From contig NC_015501.1 of the NCBI RefSeq assembly GCF_000212375.1, forward strand, positions 2,046,001 through 2,110,000: a stretch of DNA of 64,000 nt. The letters run 5' to 3'. The translations under genes were made by a program, and so were the position numbers. Numbering within the stretch: position 1 is the stretch's first letter; every line of letters starts with the position of its first letter. The stretch is from Porphyromonas asaccharolytica DSM 20707 (GTDB taxonomy: Bacteria > Bacteroidota > Bacteroidia > Bacteroidales > Porphyromonadaceae). The notes beneath the pieces were generated by a model. That model was not told the DNA's origin. It saw only the letters and a list, made by a program, of their open reading frames with translations, and did not search any database. This document shows positions 44,450 to 53,412 of this stretch, in pieces.

Positions 44450-45858
44450 TACATGATCTGAGCGAAACGATCTGCGCACCGGCCACCGCACTAGGCGGAG
44501 GGCTTGCCGTCATACGCATCTCGGGAAGCTTAGCCCCGCAGATCGCCGAAAGGCTGCTTGGCAAAAGGCTCACACCTCGTGAAGCTACGACCGCTGGACT
44601 ACGAATTGACGGGCAACTTATAGACCTCGTCGTAGCCACCTACTTCGCCGCGCCACACTCCTACACTGGTGAGGAGGTCGTCGAGCTCTCCTGCCACGCC
44701 TCCCCCTACATCGTACGCTCCATACTAGAGTGGATCGCTCAGCAAGAGGGGTGCCGTATGGCCGATCCTGGCGAATTTACCCGTCGTGCCTTAGCGCATG
44801 GCAAGCTAGACCTGGCCGAGGCGGAGGCGGTCGCTGACCTCATCGCTGCGACCACTGCCACACAGCACAAGATGGCTATGGAGCAGCATACGGGCAGGCT
44901 CAGTCATCTACTCAACGAACTGCGGGCGACACTCCTACGTTTCGCCGGCCTTCTCGAGCTAGAGCTAGACTTTAGCGAAGAGGATGTCGCCTTTGCCGAT
45001 CGCTCCACTCTAGTTGAAACGTTAGCCACCATACAGCACCAGCTCCGCCTGCTCACGCAAAGCTTTAGCACAGGGCAAGAGCTACAACAAGGCATCCCGA
45101 CCGCCATCATTGGTGCACCCAATGTGGGCAAGAGCAGCCTCCTTAACGCCCTCCTCCAGCACGAGCGAGCCATCGTCAGCGACATCCCTGGCACCACCCG
45201 CGACACTGTCGAGGGGCGACTAACCATCCGAGGCACACTCTTCCGACTCATCGACACCGCCGGTCTGCGCCAGACGACCGACCTTGTGGAGCAGCTGGGC
45301 ATCGAGCGCAGCTACCAGCAGATATCCTCGGCACGGCTCATCCTTTGGGTCATCGCCCCGCCCCTACCCACGTGGGACGAGCTAGAGGCACAGCTCAGCG
45401 AGATCCTTCGGCTTACCTCCCCCGAGAGTACCCTCATGCTCCTGCTCAACAAGCGGGACCTACTCACCGAGCGTGAGGTCACAGACTGGCTCAGCAACTG
45501 CTCCTCCTTGTTGCAACGCACCAATGGCAAACCGCACACTACCTCTCCGCTAGCCATCTCAGCACGAGCTGCTCAGGGCATCGAAACCCTCGAAGAGCTG
45601 ATGGTCACCAGTACCCAAACCCTTCACAGCGATGAGGAGACCGTGATGCTCTACAACCTGCGCCACTACGAGGCGCTCACCAAGGCGAGTCGTGCCTTAG
45701 AGTTAGTCTCCGAGGGACTCCACAACGGCTTGACCAGCGACCTTATTACCCCCTATCTCCGCGAGGCAATCGAAGAGATCGGCCTCGTCACAGGCGCCTC
45801 CATCACCTCCGACGAGGTGCTCGGCTTCATCTTCTCCCACTTCTGCATCGGCAAGTAG
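44446..45858 (+). CDS. mnmE: tRNA modification GTPase MnmE
   Basis: A 470-residue GTPase which, with MnmG, installs the 5-carboxymethylaminomethyl group on U34 of tRNAs. It has the N-terminal folate-binding domain, a central helical domain, an embedded Ras-like G domain (GAPNVGKSS, DIPGTTRDT, DTAGL, NKRD) and the signature C-terminal CIGK. All expected elements are intact and the length is normal. It overlaps folK by four bases and is followed after one base by the YgbA-like gene. Confidence 0.97.
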   Translation: MIHDLSETICAPATALGGGLAVIRISGSLAPQIAERLLGKRLTPREATTAGLRIDGQLIDLVVATYFAAPHSYTGEEVVELSCHASPYIVRSILEWIAQQEGCRMADPGEFTRRALAHGKLDLAEAEAVADLIAATTATQHKMAMEQHTGRLSHLLNELRATLLRFAGLLELELDFSEEDVAFADRSTLVETLATIQHQLRLLTQSFSTGQELQQGIPTAIIGAPNVGKSSLLNALLQHERAIVSDIPGTTRDTVEGRLTIRGTLFRLIDTAGLRQTTDLVEQLGIERSYQQISSARLILWVIAPPLPTWDELEAQLSEILRLTSPESTLMLLLNKRDLLTEREVTDWLSNCSSLLQRTNGKPHTTSPLAISARAAQGIETLEELMVTSTQTLHSDEETVMLYNLRHYEALTKASRALELVSEGLHNGLTSDLITPYLREAIEEIGLVTGASITSDEVLGFIFSHFCIGK

Positions 45859-45859
45859 T

Positions 45860-46162
45860 ATGAGACAGGGACGTATCGCAGAGGAGCAGCAGGTCATTCG
45901 GCAGATGATCCAGCTCTACTGCAGGCAGAAAGAGGGAAATGAGACGCTCTGCGACAGCTGTCGCGAACTACTCGAGTACGCCACACGGCGACTAGAGCGC
46001 TGTCGCTATGGTGCGACGAAACCCACCTGCCGCAAATGCCCTATACACTGCTACCGACCCGATATGAAAGCCCGCATTCAGGCGGTGATGCGCTGGGCCG
46101 GTCCACGTATGCTCTTCCACCACCCCCTCGCCGCCCTCAAGCACCTCCTCCGCGAGCTCTAG
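45860..46162 (+). CDS. YgbA-like 'nitrous oxide-stimulated promoter' family protein
   Basis: A 100-residue cysteine-rich cytosolic protein. The spacing CDSCRELLEYATRRLERCRYG followed by KPTCRKCPIHCYRPDM matches the YgbA_NO family named after E. coli YgbA, a gene induced by nitrogen oxides. The six or so cysteines suggest metal or iron-sulfur binding; the biochemical role is unsettled. It is the last gene of the mnmE group, one base after mnmE. Confidence 0.85.
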   Translation: MRQGRIAEEQQVIRQMIQLYCRQKEGNETLCDSCRELLEYATRRLERCRYGATKPTCRKCPIHCYRPDMKARIQAVMRWAGPRMLFHHPLAALKHLLREL

Positions 46163-46300
46163 TCCACCCGCAAGGCTCACGCATAATCCTTCGCTTTTTA
46201 CTTGCACAGGCACTGAATCAGCTGATCGATACACCGTCATAGTGCTACCCATTTGACAGTTTCCCCGATCATTCAGATCTCTTCTAACGCTCTTTTACTG

Positions 46301-46470
46301 AATAGCCACGTAGAAAACATCAAATTTCTACGTGGCTATTTTTTATTTCCTACGTAGGGGAGAAATGATTCCTCCGAAGTTTCATTTGATTCCTCCGAAG
46401 TTTCATTTCTTCCCTACGTAGGGATTTTTCATTCCCCACATGGAGATTTGAGAATCTCCACGTGAGGATT
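46301..46470 (+). repeat. CACGTG element, copy 5
   Basis: Begins AATAGCCACGTAG, holds the two CCTCCGAAGTTTCATTT boxes in near-consensus form, and ends with CTCCACGTGAGGAT. It ends 4 bp from the stop codon of the LRR gene at 46474, so it may form the 3' end of that transcript. With copy 6 it flanks the LRR pair in direct orientation. Confidence 0.9.
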
Positions 46471-46473
46471 CAT

Positions 46474-49344
46474 TTACATCACCCGAATGGTGTGGTGAGC
46501 TGTCGCCATAATGAGCGGCGTAGACTGGATTGTGGCGAGAGAGATCGTGCTCGAGCCCTCCACGTCGCTAAGCGTGCGCACGAGGAGCTCACCCGTAGCA
46601 AGATATAGCGACACCTCCTCGAGAGGCTCTAGTCCTGTGACGTAGAGCATCTGCGTAGTAGGATCTCTGTAGACCTTCACCTTTTGATCGGTTAGGAGGG
46701 TGTTGCTGGTGATCCCTTCGTAAGGTAGCATATTCAGAGAGTCGCCATTGTAGTCGTAGACAGCCCAGTTCTTCTGTTTAGAGGCGTCTACCTGCTCTTT
46801 AGTACACTCATTTGCTTCAGTCGCTGCCTTATTATTGACTACGACAAATCGCCCTTGCTCCTTACCACTCCTATCGGGTAGAGCCTCTACGATAGCATGC
46901 ATAGCAGCACTGCTCAGCTTATTGCCATAGCAGAAGAGATTGTCTAGTGCTTGAGAGACAGGCATGATGAGCTGCGTGAGGGCGTTGTTGCCACAGTAAA
47001 GGTGCTGTAGCTGGGCATTGTGAGAGAGGTCGAGTGTGCTGAGCTTGCAATCATCGAGATATAGTCTCTCTAGCAAGGTACACTGAGAGAGGTCTAGAGC
47101 AGTCACAGGGACACGTGTCATCGATATGTAAGTAATCTGAGGACAGTGTGTTAGGTCTAGCTCGGAGATGCTTGTTGCGTTGATGTTGAGACCTTTTAGA
47201 ACAGTGCAAGGAGTCAGATCGAGGGAAGTGATAGCTGTCGAAGGGACGCTTAGCTGCTCCAGCTGACTTCCCTCTGGGAAGAGTAAGCTAGAGATCCCAG
47301 TAGAAGCTAGATAAAGCTCCTTAAGCTGTGGAGAGTGTGAGAGATCCAGCTCGGTCAGCTGCTCATTGATTGTTGCCGTAAGGCTCTCTAGCGAAGGCAG
47401 ATGGGTAATGTCTAGAGCGGTGAGATAGTTCTCCTGCAGATTCAGTAGCACGACATCTCCGTAGATGTATTGTACCGAGTCAGCTACTAGATAAATGCCG
47501 ATCTCTTGATCACCCTCGGTAAAGCTACCTTGATAAGTGAGCCCCTTTACTTCAATGGGAGATCCATCTTTGGTAACGGCCGTTATAAAGAGCTTTTCGC
47601 CCTTGGGTAGTTCTGTCTTAAAGAGAGCATACGGCTTGACCTCCTCGGGATCACCTTCGAAAGGCTTCATCTCGTCTTTACTTCCATTGAAGTCGTATAC
47701 CGTCCATCCCTTAGCCTTGGCATTAGAGACGCAAGTTACGGTACATACGTTTGCCTCCTGAGGATCACTCTTGTCGACAGCGATCAAGCGACGATCTGTA
47801 GAGTTGCTGTTTGGAGACAACGCTGAGACAATCTCCTGAAAAGCTGCGGCAGAGAGCTTATTACTTCTCACGTCCAGCTCTTGTAGCTGCTGATGTGTCC
47901 CCAGCTTCACCTCTGTGAGTGCATTCTTACCAACTCGGACACGCCTGAGCAACGGGTTATGACTTACGTCTAGTGACGTAAGCTTAGCCTCACTGATGTA
48001 GAGCATCTTGAGGAGGGGCAGGGCGCTTAGATCTATGGTCTGAATGTTCGTTCCATTCAGTCGTAAGTCTTCGATCTTAGCATTATGAGAGAGGTCTATC
48101 TGCTGTAACTGTGTCCAGTTGAGACTGAGTACTCTGAGCAGCGGATTGTTAGATAGATCTATCTCCGTAAGAGGCATATTGGCAAGGTAAGCGGTCTCTA
48201 GCAGTGGTGCGTGTGTGAGATCTAGCTTTTCTAGCGAGCAGTCTGTAGTAACTATATGCTTTAGAGCTGGTAGCATGGAGACATCAAGACTCTTGAGGTA
48301 ACCATTCTTGTGGCAGTACACCTCTTCGAGTATGGTGCAGTGAGACAGGTCTAGTGATGAGATGAGATTATCACTGCAGTCAAGCATGGTGAGATCCCCC
48401 TTGACCTTGACCTCAGAGCCTGAGAGTTCACATACGTAGACGGGACCATTGCCGTAGTTGTCTGTACGCACGATGGTGGCGCCCTCTAGCTCTACGTGTG
48501 TATTCGTCTCTTTGGTCGTCCACATTAGCTTGACTTGGTCCCCAGCGATCAGGTTTGTCTTGAGGGTTATATAGTTTGATGAGACGACAGGGACATAATC
48601 GTTTCCGTAGTATGGCTCCATCTTTTGGGGACTACCCTTGTAGTCATACATCTCCCAATTCTTTTCCTTAGCAATAGCTACGTGACTCATCGAGCAACTG
48701 TTACCTTCTAGGGCACTCTCTGTATCGATGACTATCATGCGCGCAGGTTTGCTGTCCGATATGAGTGGGAGAGACTCTACAAGGAGCTTCATATTGTCCG
48801 AATTTATCTCATTGCTGTAGCATGCTATAAGCGTCAGAGCTGGACAGTCGGCGATGTTGAGTTGAGCAAGGCCATTTCCATTCACGAGCAAGGTCTTGAG
48901 CTTGTTGAGTCCTGCGAGGTTCAGGTCGTAAAGGCGATTGTCTCCGACGTCTAGGATCTCTAGCTCTTTAGAGGCAGAGAGATCAAGCGCCTCGACATTG
49001 TTTCCCTCGATACGTAGCTCTCGTAGGTAAGGCAGTCGGGTCACATCAATCTGAGCTAGATCAGAGTGTGAGCAGTCTATAGCTCGTATGTTGCCCCCAG
49101 AGAGCTTGATGGTGTAGTCTTTGAGCTGGTAGATATAGTTCTTTACCCCATCTTGCTGCTCGATACGGAGGAAGTAAGCGCCCTCGACAGCTGGATCGGT
49201 ATCACACTCTATCTCTATGGAGACCTCCGTGCCGATGTTTCTCTCGAAGGAGAGCGTAACCTCCTCTCCCTCTGAGGCGAGGAGTGCCTGAGGTATACAG
49301 ATCCCTAGTAGGGCATATACGATAGCTAGTAGTTCTTTTCTCAT
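46474..49344 (-). CDS. Secreted leucine-rich repeat protein, modular (956 aa)
   Basis: An exported protein (signal MRKELLAIVYALLGICIPQALLA) with three successive modules. Each has a short beta-domain, an internalin-like LRR run of ~21-residue repeats (LDLSHNAQLQHLYCGNNALTQL type) and a closing linker with the pattern E-G/A-N-x-C...AKxKxWxxYDYNGSxxxMxPYxG. Linkers occur near residues 210-250, 530-570 and 850-890. The end (VYRDPTTQMLYVTGLEPLEEVSLYLATGELLV...) looks like a type IX sorting domain. P. gingivalis InlJ is a comparable protein that affects biofilm. It follows the 857-residue paralogue by 34 bp and is probably co-transcribed. Confidence 0.86.
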   Translation of the reverse strand: MRKELLAIVYALLGICIPQALLASEGEEVTLSFERNIGTEVSIEIECDTDPAVEGAYFLRIEQQDGVKNYIYQLKDYTIKLSGGNIRAIDCSHSDLAQIDVTRLPYLRELRIEGNNVEALDLSASKELEILDVGDNRLYDLNLAGLNKLKTLLVNGNGLAQLNIADCPALTLIACYSNEINSDNMKLLVESLPLISDSKPARMIVIDTESALEGNSCSMSHVAIAKEKNWEMYDYKGSPQKMEPYYGNDYVPVVSSNYITLKTNLIAGDQVKLMWTTKETNTHVELEGATIVRTDNYGNGPVYVCELSGSEVKVKGDLTMLDCSDNLISSLDLSHCTILEEVYCHKNGYLKSLDVSMLPALKHIVTTDCSLEKLDLTHAPLLETAYLANMPLTEIDLSNNPLLRVLSLNWTQLQQIDLSHNAKIEDLRLNGTNIQTIDLSALPLLKMLYISEAKLTSLDVSHNPLLRRVRVGKNALTEVKLGTHQQLQELDVRSNKLSAAAFQEIVSALSPNSNSTDRRLIAVDKSDPQEANVCTVTCVSNAKAKGWTVYDFNGSKDEMKPFEGDPEEVKPYALFKTELPKGEKLFITAVTKDGSPIEVKGLTYQGSFTEGDQEIGIYLVADSVQYIYGDVVLLNLQENYLTALDITHLPSLESLTATINEQLTELDLSHSPQLKELYLASTGISSLLFPEGSQLEQLSVPSTAITSLDLTPCTVLKGLNINATSISELDLTHCPQITYISMTRVPVTALDLSQCTLLERLYLDDCKLSTLDLSHNAQLQHLYCGNNALTQLIMPVSQALDNLFCYGNKLSSAAMHAIVEALPDRSGKEQGRFVVVNNKAATEANECTKEQVDASKQKNWAVYDYNGDSLNMLPYEGITSNTLLTDQKVKVYRDPTTQMLYVTGLEPLEEVSLYLATGELLVRTLSDVEGSSTISLATIQSTPLIMATAHHTIRVM

Positions 49345-49378
49345 ATCTATAGATGTTTAATGCATGTTGTACGTCTGA

Positions 49379-51952
49379 TTACTCGCCTCTTGAAAGAGCG
49401 ACTACGCGACTATGTCCCATGGCTGAGAGTACGATCTGTGGCGGGTAGTCTGTGATGTCTATCGAAGTGACCTCCTCTCGGACAGTAGTCCTATAGAGTA
49501 GGGCTCCCATCGGAGAGAATATGAAGAGCTCCTCGCCTATGGGCATATGGCGTATCTGAAGCTCTCGTCCCACTTGTGCCACCACCCAGCTCTGTTGTAG
49601 GGGGTGCTCTATGGGATTAGGATTGGGGACTCCCTTGTATCTCTTGGCCTTCGTGGGACTTCCATTGAAGTCTAGGACGAGCCAATTTTTTGTCTCTCCC
49701 TGCGCTACATCTCTCTGATAGGCGCTATTACCCTCGGTCTCTATCGAGCTATCGCAAAAGAGTAGTCGCCCACGACTTCCATCGGGTCTACTGGGTAGGC
49801 TTGCGAAGAGACTAGAGGCATGAAGCGTATCGATCTTATTATCATAGCAAGCGAGTTGCTGTAGGTTAGGATAAGTTCCTAAGGGGATGCTTTGTAGCTT
49901 ATTGTGCGAAGCTTCGAGCCTTAAGAGAGGAGCCTCTTGGGGCAGGGTCAATCGCGTTAGAGCATTGCGACTGCAGTCTAGATCCTCTAGATGTGGAAGT
50001 GCAGAGAGATCTAACTCTGTCAGGTTGTTTTCAGAGCAGGAGAGAGACTTCAGTCGCTTATTGCTCGCTAACGAGAGCTCTGTCAGTTGTAGCTTATCCA
50101 TATTCAGCGTTTCCAATTTCTCACACTGAGATAGGTCTACCTCCCTAAGCGCACTATAACCAGCGTATAGCCGTCGCAAGTTTGTCAGTGAGCGCGCATC
50201 GATCGTTGCGATACCACACCCTACAATCTGAAGCGTCTCTATCTTTTTGTTTGCAGTGAGATCTAGAGCTTGTAGCTGTGGGTTCTTTACCAATAACAGC
50301 TCCGTCAGCGAGGGCGCTTGAGAGCAGTCTAGCATGGTCACGCCACAGTCGCCAAGGTCCAGCTTTGCGACACTACCGGCTATGGTTATCAGTTCTTTAT
50401 CTACCCGATAGACCTCGTAGGGCGTATCTCCAGGTGCGTCTAGATAGAGTAGCGTCGCCCCAGATACGGAGCAATCCTCTCCCGCCACGGGAGTAATCTC
50501 CACGAGGAGCATCTCCCCGACAGCTCGGTTCGTCTTAAAGGTGACTCCCCTTCCCGAAGCAATCTGTGGCGTGTAGTCCCAGCCTTTGTAGTATATCAGC
50601 TGCTCCTCATCATTGACGATGGCTAGTGGCGTAAAGCCCTTGTCTTTGAGCTGGCTTACGATATCTGCCGAAAAGCGATTACCATCTCCTACCGCCTCCC
50701 GGCTGTCGAAGACGATCGCTCTCCTAAATAGGTTCTCGTCATCGCTCGTCGCCAATGCACTAACAAGCGATGCGACCTTAGCCTCCGACAACTTATTATT
50801 GGCCACACTTAGGAGGAGCAGGGGCAGGTCGGCACTTAATTGTATCTCTACCAGCTTGTTGTTGCGACAGTCTAGCTGCTTCAGGAGCTTTAAGCCCGTA
50901 AGATCTAACCGCTCTAGAGCATTGTCCTTACAGATCAGCGAAGATATCAGTGACTCCGTGGAGAAGGTCAACTGCGTTAGCTCAGCCTGAGAGCAGTCCA
51001 AAGAGAGGATGTCTCCATAGAGCAGGATCGTGCCACTCCCCCCTAGTCGTAACTTAAGGTGAGCCTCTCCTGAGAAGTACTTCTCTTCCGAAAGGATCTC
51101 AGCTCCCTCAATGCGATAAGGTTCGTCACTTCTTATCGTGATAGAGATCTCACTGCTTTGCGGCTTTGCCGAGGATAGCGTGATCAAGCGATCCGACACT
51201 TGAGGCACATAGTCGAAGCCCCTATATGGCTTCATACTAAACGGGCTTCCGTTATAATCAAAGACCTCCCAACCTTTCTCCTTAGCCGTTTCGACAGCTT
51301 GCTTAGAATACTTATTTCCCTCTTGCTGTGTATTATCGACTGCTACGAGCGTCCCTGCTTGGTCCCGTTGTGGCAAGTGACTAGGTAGTGCTTCGCACAC
51401 CGACTGAGCAAGTTGGTTACCATGTATATCCAAGTAGCTAAGCTGTGGGCAGCTCCCGATAGATAGCTCCTCCAGCCGATTGTTGTAAAGAGCCAGTCGT
51501 TGTAGGTGTGGTAATGCTGGGATCTCCACGGTGGTCAGCTCATTGTATGAGAGATCTACAAAGTCTAATGCACTGCTTGAGCCTAGATCTATGGAGGTCA
51601 ACTTATTTTTGTACGCAAAGAGTGTCTGCAGCCTCGCAGCCTGCGATAAGTCTAGCTGTGTAATCTCTTGGTCACTACAGTCAAGCTCCAATATTGCTCC
51701 CTTGAGCTTAACCTCCTGTGAGAGAAGCGTGTAATACGAAAACGTAATCCCCTGCATCTGCTCACCGCGCACGAAGCGCAGTCCCTCTGTCACCACCTCC
51801 CCATCGGCATTGATCTCTAGTCTGATCTCACTATTCACAGGAAGAGCAGTCACAAAGGAGATCTCCTCCTGAGCTGCCAGCTCCTTCGCTCCCAGACAAC
51901 AAAATAAAAGTGACAGAATCAATCCACTCCAATATGATACTCTACTCTTCAT
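49379..51952 (-). CDS. Secreted leucine-rich repeat protein, modular (857 aa)
   Basis: A paralogue of the 46474 protein: signal peptide (ILSLLFCCLGAKELAAQEE), three modules of beta-domain plus LRRs (LDCSQ..LTxLDLS type), and linkers near residues 205-245, 415-455 and 750-790. The first and third keep the YDYNGS-like motif (VFDYNGSPFSMKPYRG, LVLDFNGSPTKAKRYKG); the middle one has diverged to LAIVNDEEQLIYYKG. The C-terminus (VGRELQIRHMPIGEELFIFSPMGALLYR) fits a type IX sorting-like domain. It is the first large gene of the LRR operon, and its start overlaps a 41-codon ORF. Confidence 0.86.
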   Translation of the reverse strand: MKSRVSYWSGLILSLLFCCLGAKELAAQEEISFVTALPVNSEIRLEINADGEVVTEGLRFVRGEQMQGITFSYYTLLSQEVKLKGAILELDCSDQEITQLDLSQAARLQTLFAYKNKLTSIDLGSSSALDFVDLSYNELTTVEIPALPHLQRLALYNNRLEELSIGSCPQLSYLDIHGNQLAQSVCEALPSHLPQRDQAGTLVAVDNTQQEGNKYSKQAVETAKEKGWEVFDYNGSPFSMKPYRGFDYVPQVSDRLITLSSAKPQSSEISITIRSDEPYRIEGAEILSEEKYFSGEAHLKLRLGGSGTILLYGDILSLDCSQAELTQLTFSTESLISSLICKDNALERLDLTGLKLLKQLDCRNNKLVEIQLSADLPLLLLSVANNKLSEAKVASLVSALATSDDENLFRRAIVFDSREAVGDGNRFSADIVSQLKDKGFTPLAIVNDEEQLIYYKGWDYTPQIASGRGVTFKTNRAVGEMLLVEITPVAGEDCSVSGATLLYLDAPGDTPYEVYRVDKELITIAGSVAKLDLGDCGVTMLDCSQAPSLTELLLVKNPQLQALDLTANKKIETLQIVGCGIATIDARSLTNLRRLYAGYSALREVDLSQCEKLETLNMDKLQLTELSLASNKRLKSLSCSENNLTELDLSALPHLEDLDCSRNALTRLTLPQEAPLLRLEASHNKLQSIPLGTYPNLQQLACYDNKIDTLHASSLFASLPSRPDGSRGRLLFCDSSIETEGNSAYQRDVAQGETKNWLVLDFNGSPTKAKRYKGVPNPNPIEHPLQQSWVVAQVGRELQIRHMPIGEELFIFSPMGALLYRTTVREEVTSIDITDYPPQIVLSAMGHSRVVALSRGE

Positions 51953-52067
51953 ATCCTTTCGATCTGCTTACTGAATAGACGTACTGCGACTCCTCGGTTG
52001 GGGTCTGCGCAAATTGGCTCAGTGGCAGCAAGCCAATGAGCAGAAGAGGGGATAGAATTCGTTTCAT
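51942..52067 (-). CDS. 41-residue putative secreted peptide overlapping the LRR gene start
   Basis: ATG at 52067 to TAG at 51942. The peptide is a good signal sequence (MKRILSPLLLIGLLPLSQFA then QTPTEES) with only about 20 residues after the predicted cleavage site. Its last 11 bases overlap the start of the LRR gene at 51952, in another frame, which allows translational coupling. It may be a leader peptide, a tiny exported product, or the stub of an older surface-protein gene whose signal survives. No homologue is known to me. Confidence 0.45.
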   Translation of the reverse strand: MKRILSPLLLIGLLPLSQFAQTPTEESQYVYSVSRSKGYEE

Positions 52068-52201
52068 ACCTTTAGGATAGGCGTCAATAGATCTAGGTAG
52101 GCTTGTAAGCCCTAATAGTTTTCGACTGCTAATATAGATATTTCATCTCAATTATGCTACACGTGCATCTAGATGCCACAAGTCGTCAGCAGGGATGCAT
52201 G

Positions 52202-52250
52202 TCTCTAACTTCTAATCTCCGACTTCTAATCTCCGACCTCTAATCTCCGA
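52202..52250 (+). repeat. Heptanucleotide array, seven copies
   Basis: TCTCTAA, CTTCTAA, TCTCCGA, CTTCTAA, TCTCCGA, CCTCTAA, TCTCCGA: the complement of the TTAGARR array at 20131. It ends 3 bp before CACGTG copy 6. Confidence 0.88.
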
Positions 52251-52253
52251 CCC

Positions 52254-52425
52254 GATAGCCCCGTGGAAAATTTCAAATCCCTACGTGGCTATTTTTTATT
52301 CTCCACGGAGGTAAGAAAAAATTCTTCGGACTTATCGTTTGATTCCTCCGAAGTTTCATTTCACGCCTACGTGAAGAATTTTCATTTTCCACGTGGAGAT
52401 TTTGAAATTTCCACGGGGCTATCGG
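52254..52425 (+). repeat. CACGTG element, copy 6
   Basis: Begins GATAGCCCCGTGG and ends CCACGGGGCTATCGG, so the ends are complementary and the whole element can fold back. The first central box has decayed (TTCTTCGGACTTATC); the second CCTCCGAAGTTTCATTT is intact. Confidence 0.88.
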
Positions 52426-52535
52426 GTCAGAGGCGCTCGAAGACAGGGTGTCAGCCCGAGATCTCTTTCAGTAGCTTTCAATATGCGTGAGCCCCATGCG
52501 AGGCTTCGGTCGTATGCTATCTCTTGATTTTGTAT

Positions 52536-52543
52536 TACCTTTG
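52536..52543 (+). promoter_or_regulatory. -7 box for the small membrane protein gene
   Basis: TACCTTTG, 84 bp before the ATG at 52627. Confidence 0.45.
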
Positions 52544-52626
52544 CGGTACGAGGGTGCGTTGCCCTATGGGGTGACTTCCCCTACCCTCCGTTGTCAAGTA
52601 TCACCTTAGATAGTAATCACAAGTAT

Positions 52627-52806
52627 ATGAAAAGTTTCAATCCCGTAGGTAGTCTGGTAGTCCTCGTTGGGGCTCTCGTACTCATCATCCCCGCTCTGCT
52701 CGACAAGGGAGGAAATGTGTACAATCTCATCGGATGTATCGTGATGATTGCTGGATTTTTCCTCCACATCTTCCTCAATAAGCGGATCACAACTATCAAG
52801 AAGTAA
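52627..52806 (+). CDS. Small two-helix membrane protein
   Basis: A 59-residue protein starting MKSFNPVGSLVVLVGALVLI, with two hydrophobic helices (about 6-24 and 33-51) and a basic tail (NKRITTIKK). The ATG at 52627 is preferred over a TTG at 52591 because the conserved-looking body begins there. A Bacteroidetes-type -7 box lies upstream. I do not recognise the family. It is separated from ssb by 148 bp. Confidence 0.65.
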   Translation: MKSFNPVGSLVVLVGALVLIIPALLDKGGNVYNLIGCIVMIAGFFLHIFLNKRITTIKK

Positions 52807-52954
52807 CTTCTCTTCAAGTGCCTGACTTGGCACGGACTCCTGACCTAGCATACAGTCCCAAGGCTATCGTTGAGGGCTTGCCTTGCTCATACGTAAGACA
52901 AGTCTCTCTCGTTCGTATATAAGGTCAGCCTTAGTCATCCACCCCGCTCGGTCT

Positions 52955-53407
52955 ATGTACTACAACAAAGCGATCTTGATAGGCTTCGTAGGCGCAGACC
53001 CCAACGTACACTATTCGCGTCGGGGGAGCTGCCAGGCTACACTACGCCTAGCGACCTCTGTATCAGGCTACACGAAGCGTGATGGCACGCAGATACCTGA
53101 TCGCACAGAGTGGCACACGGTGGTGACCTTCGGCACGCTGGCACAGTTTGTCGAGCGCTGGGTGCGCAAGGGGTCTCACCTTCTCGTGGAGGGTGAGATA
53201 CGCTACAATAATTATACGGATCGCCAGGGACAGGCGCAGGCGCGTACGGAGATCTGGGCGGACAAGGTCACCTTTGTGGATCGTCCCAAGCAGAGCGGTA
53301 GTCAGGAGAGTGCCTCTGCTCGTCCCGCTACCGAGCGACCTGCATCGAAGCTTGACCCGAGTGGAGCAAGCGCCCGTGGTCAGCAACAGCATAAGTCACA
53401 ACAGTAG
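52955..53407 (+). CDS. ssb: Single-stranded DNA-binding protein, atypical C-terminus
   Basis: A 150-residue OB-fold protein (YNKAILIGFVGADPNVHYS...GSCQATLRLATS...TEWHTVVTFGTLAQFVERWVRKGSHLLVEGEIRYNNYTDRQG), the standard SSB core of about 110 residues. The C-terminal tail is Ser/Ala/Gln-rich and ends HKSQQ, without the acidic tip ending DDIPF-like through which housekeeping SSBs recruit partners. I start it at 52955; the upstream ATG at 52883 adds a non-conserved leader. It precedes gldE by 5 bp, a conserved Bacteroidetes pair. A second ssb elsewhere is likely. Confidence 0.9.
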   Translation: MYYNKAILIGFVGADPNVHYSRRGSCQATLRLATSVSGYTKRDGTQIPDRTEWHTVVTFGTLAQFVERWVRKGSHLLVEGEIRYNNYTDRQGQAQARTEIWADKVTFVDRPKQSGSQESASARPATERPASKLDPSGASARGQQQHKSQQ

Positions 53408-53412
53408 CAGCA

